DNA from: Nitrospira sp.
Lineage (GTDB): Bacteria > Nitrospirota > Nitrospiria > Nitrospirales > Nitrospiraceae
Assembly: GCA_029858925.1 (NCBI GenBank)
Contig: JAOUEB010000040.1
Coordinates: 1 to 8,230 of the forward strand
Length of the DNA stretch: 8,230 bases
Direction: 5' to 3'
Shown: piece by piece, positions 5,936 through 8,230 of the stretch
Layout of the letters: each line of letters begins with the position of its first letter
Position numbering within the stretch: position 1 is the stretch's first letter
The notes under the pieces: generated by a model
Database searches by the model: none
What the model saw: the letters and a program-made list of their open reading frames with translations, nothing else
What the model was told of the DNA's origin: nothing
Translations under genes and position numbers: made by a program

Positions 5936-7337
5936 GCCGCGTGTTCTTCATCTCATCATGACACGTCCGGCTCTCCATCGCTGTTCGACGATGTGCCTCC
6001 TCGCCGCGCTTCTTGCGTTCGTGGAGGCCGCTCCGTCAATGGCCATAGAACCCCATGAACATGTGCTGTCCAACGGCATGAAAGTGCTGCTGGTCGAGAT
6101 CCCCAAAGCCCCGGTGGCGACGGTGCAGGTGTGGTACAGGGTCGGCTCTCGAAATGAAGTGATGGGCCGGGCCGGGCTCTCCCACATGCTCGAACACATG
6201 ATGTTTAAAGGTACGGCAAAGCATCCCAAAGGTTCGTTTTCGCGCATCATCCGCAAGAACGGCGGGATCGACAACGCCTTTACCGGACAGGACTTCACCG
6301 CCTATTTTGAAAACCTCGCGGCCGACCGCGTAGAACTGGCTCTGGAACTTGAGGCCGACCGAATGCAGGGTCTGGTTCTCAACAACAACGAATTTCAGAC
6401 CGAGCGCGAGGTCGTCAAAGAAGAGCGTCGGTTGAGAAGCGAGGACGATCCGCAAGGCGCACTGGTCGAAGCCTTGTTTGCACAAGCGTTTCTGAGCCAT
6501 CCCTACCATTGGCCGGTGATCGGCTGGTTTGCCGATCTTGATGCCATGTCCCTCGACGACTTACAGCGTCACTACGACACATTTTACTCTCCCAATAATG
6601 CCACTCTGATCGTTGTGGGCGATATCAAAGCAGACGCCCTGCTCCCGACAATCAAAGATCTCTTCGAGCCGATCCCCAAGGGGCCTTCGCCCAGCCACAC
6701 TCTCTCGGCGGAACCGGAGCAACGAGGCGAACGGCGCATCGTCCTAAAACGCGAAGCCCAGGTTTCGTCTGTCATGATAGGGTTTCGAGTCCCCAACTAT
6801 TCCAGCGACGATGCCTATGCCCTCGCCCTCCTCGAATCGGCTCTGTCGGATGGGAAAAGTTCGCGTCTCTATCAAAGCCTGGTCTATGATCAGAAGAACT
6901 CCCTGTCGGTCGGCGCCGAGTACGGTCTGCTGCAAACGGATCCCGGCTTGTTCTTTTTCTACTCCCTCGTCAGCCCCGGCGCGAAGGTTGAGACAGTGGA
7001 AGACGCGATGGAACGCGAAATCGCCAAGCTCCATACTGAGTTACTGTCGGATCTGGAGCTCCAGCGTGCCAAGAATCAGGTGGAGGCCTCCCGCGTCTTC
7101 GAGCAGGATTCGAATTTCCGCCATGCCATGCTGCTTGGACAGCTGGAGTCCATCGGCGCGGGCTGGCATCGCATAGATCAATTTCTGGAACGCATCCGAG
7201 CGGTCACCGCCAAAGACATTCAACGCGTCGCCAAGCGTTACTTGACCCACGACAACCGAACAGTGGCCATTCTCGTTCCCCTGCCGTCCAAACAGCAGAA
7301 CGCGTCTTCGCCGCTGACGTATCAGGGAAAGCCGTAG
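5934..7337 (+). CDS. M16 zinc metallopeptidase, catalytic subunit (processing-peptidase-like)
   Basis: 467-residue member of peptidase family M16, subfamily B (mitochondrial processing peptidase beta/PqqL-like), predicted to act in the periplasm. Seen: an export signal (hydrophobic MCLLAALLAFVEA, possible cleavage after PSMA near residue 38), the N-terminal M16 domain with the inverted zinc motif H84-x-x-E87-H88 (SHMLEHMMFKGT), and the third ligand glutamate at E164 (E163 possible) in EREVVKEERR. The spacing of about 76 from H88 is as in known members. The C-terminal M16 domain covers about 215-400 (SDGKSSRLYQSLV). The Arg/Tyr substrate pair usual in that domain (R...Y in REKRGLAY-type sequences) appears absent, with VYDQKNSLSVGA instead. 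It starts 1 base after rlmN. Met9 (5958) is an alternative start and fits better if the internal promoter is used. The next gene is its probable inactive partner. Confidence 0.93.
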   Translation: MPRVLHLIMTRPALHRCSTMCLLAALLAFVEAAPSMAIEPHEHVLSNGMKVLLVEIPKAPVATVQVWYRVGSRNEVMGRAGLSHMLEHMMFKGTAKHPKGSFSRIIRKNGGIDNAFTGQDFTAYFENLAADRVELALELEADRMQGLVLNNNEFQTEREVVKEERRLRSEDDPQGALVEALFAQAFLSHPYHWPVIGWFADLDAMSLDDLQRHYDTFYSPNNATLIVVGDIKADALLPTIKDLFEPIPKGPSPSHTLSAEPEQRGERRIVLKREAQVSSVMIGFRVPNYSSDDAYALALLESALSDGKSSRLYQSLVYDQKNSLSVGAEYGLLQTDPGLFFFYSLVSPGAKVETVEDAMEREIAKLHTELLSDLELQRAKNQVEASRVFEQDSNFRHAMLLGQLESIGAGWHRIDQFLERIRAVTAKDIQRVAKRYLTHDNRTVAILVPLPSKQQNASSPLTYQGKP

Positions 7338-7347
7338 CGCATCGACC

Positions 7348-8230
7348 ATGCAACATCGGATCACACGCACTACCCATCGGCATTCACGCCAGCTGTCCTT
7401 TTGCGCGAGCGCAGTCCTGATTGCGGGAGGACTCTTGACCACGCTGGCCTGCCTGACTGGATCGGGATTGGCCGCAGACATCTCCCCGGCCAAAATCACC
7501 ACGGCCAATGGGATGACGGTGCTGGTGGTCGAGCAACACTTTCTGCCGATCGTCGAAATCCATGCGCTCATCAAGGCCGGGTCGGCTCAGGACCCGCCGG
7601 ACAAAGCAGGCCTGGCTAATCTGACGGCCAGTCTCCTGGAAGAAGGCACGGCGACCAGATCCTCGAAACAGTTGGCCGAGCAAATCGACTTCGTCGGCGG
7701 CTCGTTGGCAGTCACCGCCCACGAAGATTTCACCACAGCGGCCGCGCGAGTGCTCAAAAAAGACGTCGATCTCGGCTTCACGCTGCTGGCCGACATCCTC
7801 TTGCACCCGGCATTCCCCTCTCAGGAATTCGACCGGGTACGGTCGCAGATTCTCGGAGAAATCATCAGTGACAACGACGACCCTGGCCACGTGGCCATGA
7901 AAGCGTTCAACCACCTGGTCTTCCACAATCACCCCTACCGATGGTCGGTGAATGGAATGGAAGAGACCCTGAGCAAAGTTACGTTGGCAGACGTCCAACA
8001 CTTCTACGCGAAGGAGTACTTGCCCAACCAAGTCATTCTTGCCATCGTCGGCGATATCACGGTGGAGCAGGCTGCGGCGCTTGTCCAAGCACATTTTGGA
8101 ACCTGGAAGAAGGGCCCGACGCCAGCCAGGACGGCCAAGAAACCCGGCGCCATCGGCAAGAAAGCCGTGCAGTTCATCGAAAAAGATCTGACCCAATCGA
8201 CCATCGTGCTGGGTCATGGCGGCATCAGCC
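7348..8230 (+). CDS. M16 peptidase-like protein lacking the zinc site, C-terminus cut by window edge
   Basis: 294 residues visible of a protein expected to be about 430-480. N-terminal export signal: basic MQHRITRTTHRHSRQ, a hydrophobic stretch to about residue 42, likely cleavage after GLAA. It then has the M16 N-terminal fold (ISPAKITTANGMTVLVVEQH; AGLANLTASLLEEGT) and the beginning of the C-terminal M16 domain. Where family members have HxxEH this one has N91-x-x-A94-S95, so it cannot bind catalytic zinc in the usual way. E171 (LGEIISDNDDP), near the third-ligand position, is kept. A non-catalytic M16 partner encoded beside an active one is a known arrangement (alpha/beta of mitochondrial processing peptidase; Sphingomonas SPH2681/SPH2682). 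It starts 10 bases after the catalytic subunit without a clear ribosome-binding site, so coupling is likely. The GGGAGGA before a TTG at 7435 would give too short a signal and was not used. Confidence 0.9.
   Translation, partial: MQHRITRTTHRHSRQLSFCASAVLIAGGLLTTLACLTGSGLAADISPAKITTANGMTVLVVEQHFLPIVEIHALIKAGSAQDPPDKAGLANLTASLLEEGTATRSSKQLAEQIDFVGGSLAVTAHEDFTTAAARVLKKDVDLGFTLLADILLHPAFPSQEFDRVRSQILGEIISDNDDPGHVAMKAFNHLVFHNHPYRWSVNGMEETLSKVTLADVQHFYAKEYLPNQVILAIVGDITVEQAAALVQAHFGTWKKGPTPARTAKKPGAIGKKAVQFIEKDLTQSTIVLGHGGIS

Noticed and set aside
7424..7437. GGGAGGA followed by TTG as a start for the second M16 gene
   Set aside because: It would leave only about 14 residues before the likely cleavage point, too short for an export signal. 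The purine run is simply two Gly codons inside the signal peptide.
7369..7452. Lipoprotein reading of the second M16 signal (TLAC)
   Set aside because: The -3 position is Thr, not Leu/Val/Ile, and a conventional signal-peptidase I site (GLAA) follows a few residues later.
7384..8217. 277-residue minus-strand frame opposite the second M16 gene
   Set aside because: The plus frame matches the M16 family throughout and has a signal peptide. The antisense frame has no recognisable motif and arises from GC-rich codon bias.

Overview
The window looks like a chromosomal housekeeping region from a GC-rich Gram-negative bacterium. Gram-negative: the lytic transglycosylase has a lipoprotein signal, and two peptidases have export signals. 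The combination of RNase Y, ZapA with a small coiled-coil partner gene, RlmN and an M16 peptidase pair would suit Nitrospira (Nitrospirota) or a deltaproteobacterial relative. That placement is an inference from gene content and codon use, not proof. There is no sign of prophage, insertion sequence, CRISPR array, tRNA or rRNA.

Minus strand, read right to left (4707 down to 1). First comes a large lipoprotein soluble lytic transglycosylase (2398-4707). Its stop codon lies inside the -35 box of a near-consensus sigma-70 promoter (2373-2401). That promoter serves a small coiled-coil gene (2076-2330), which overlaps zapA (1787-2083, TTG start) by 8 bases. Next is a 622-base gap (1165-1786) with no convincing protein gene. 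On the minus strand the gap holds several consecutive fold-back elements, the best being a long imperfect rod at about 1435-1563. In many bacteria 6S RNA lies just downstream of zapA, so this is the obvious place for a structured RNA. The last gene is rny (RNase Y, TTG start at 1164), whose C-terminal quarter runs off the left edge.

Plus strand, read left to right (4847 to 8230). After a 139-base divergent intergenic region come rlmN (4847-5932), an active-type M16 zinc peptidase (5934-7337) and a second M16 protein (7348 to beyond the right edge). The tight spacing (1 and 10 bases) suggests an operon. The first M16 protein has the HxxEH zinc site. The second has lost it (NxxAS), so the two probably form an alpha/beta-type heterodimer in the envelope.

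Functionally, the left arm joins cell division (ZapA and partner), peptidoglycan turnover (Slt) and mRNA decay (RNase Y). The right arm joins 23S rRNA/tRNA adenine methylation (RlmN) and envelope proteolysis. The items most worth a second look are the structured zapA-rny gap and the complementary M16 pair.
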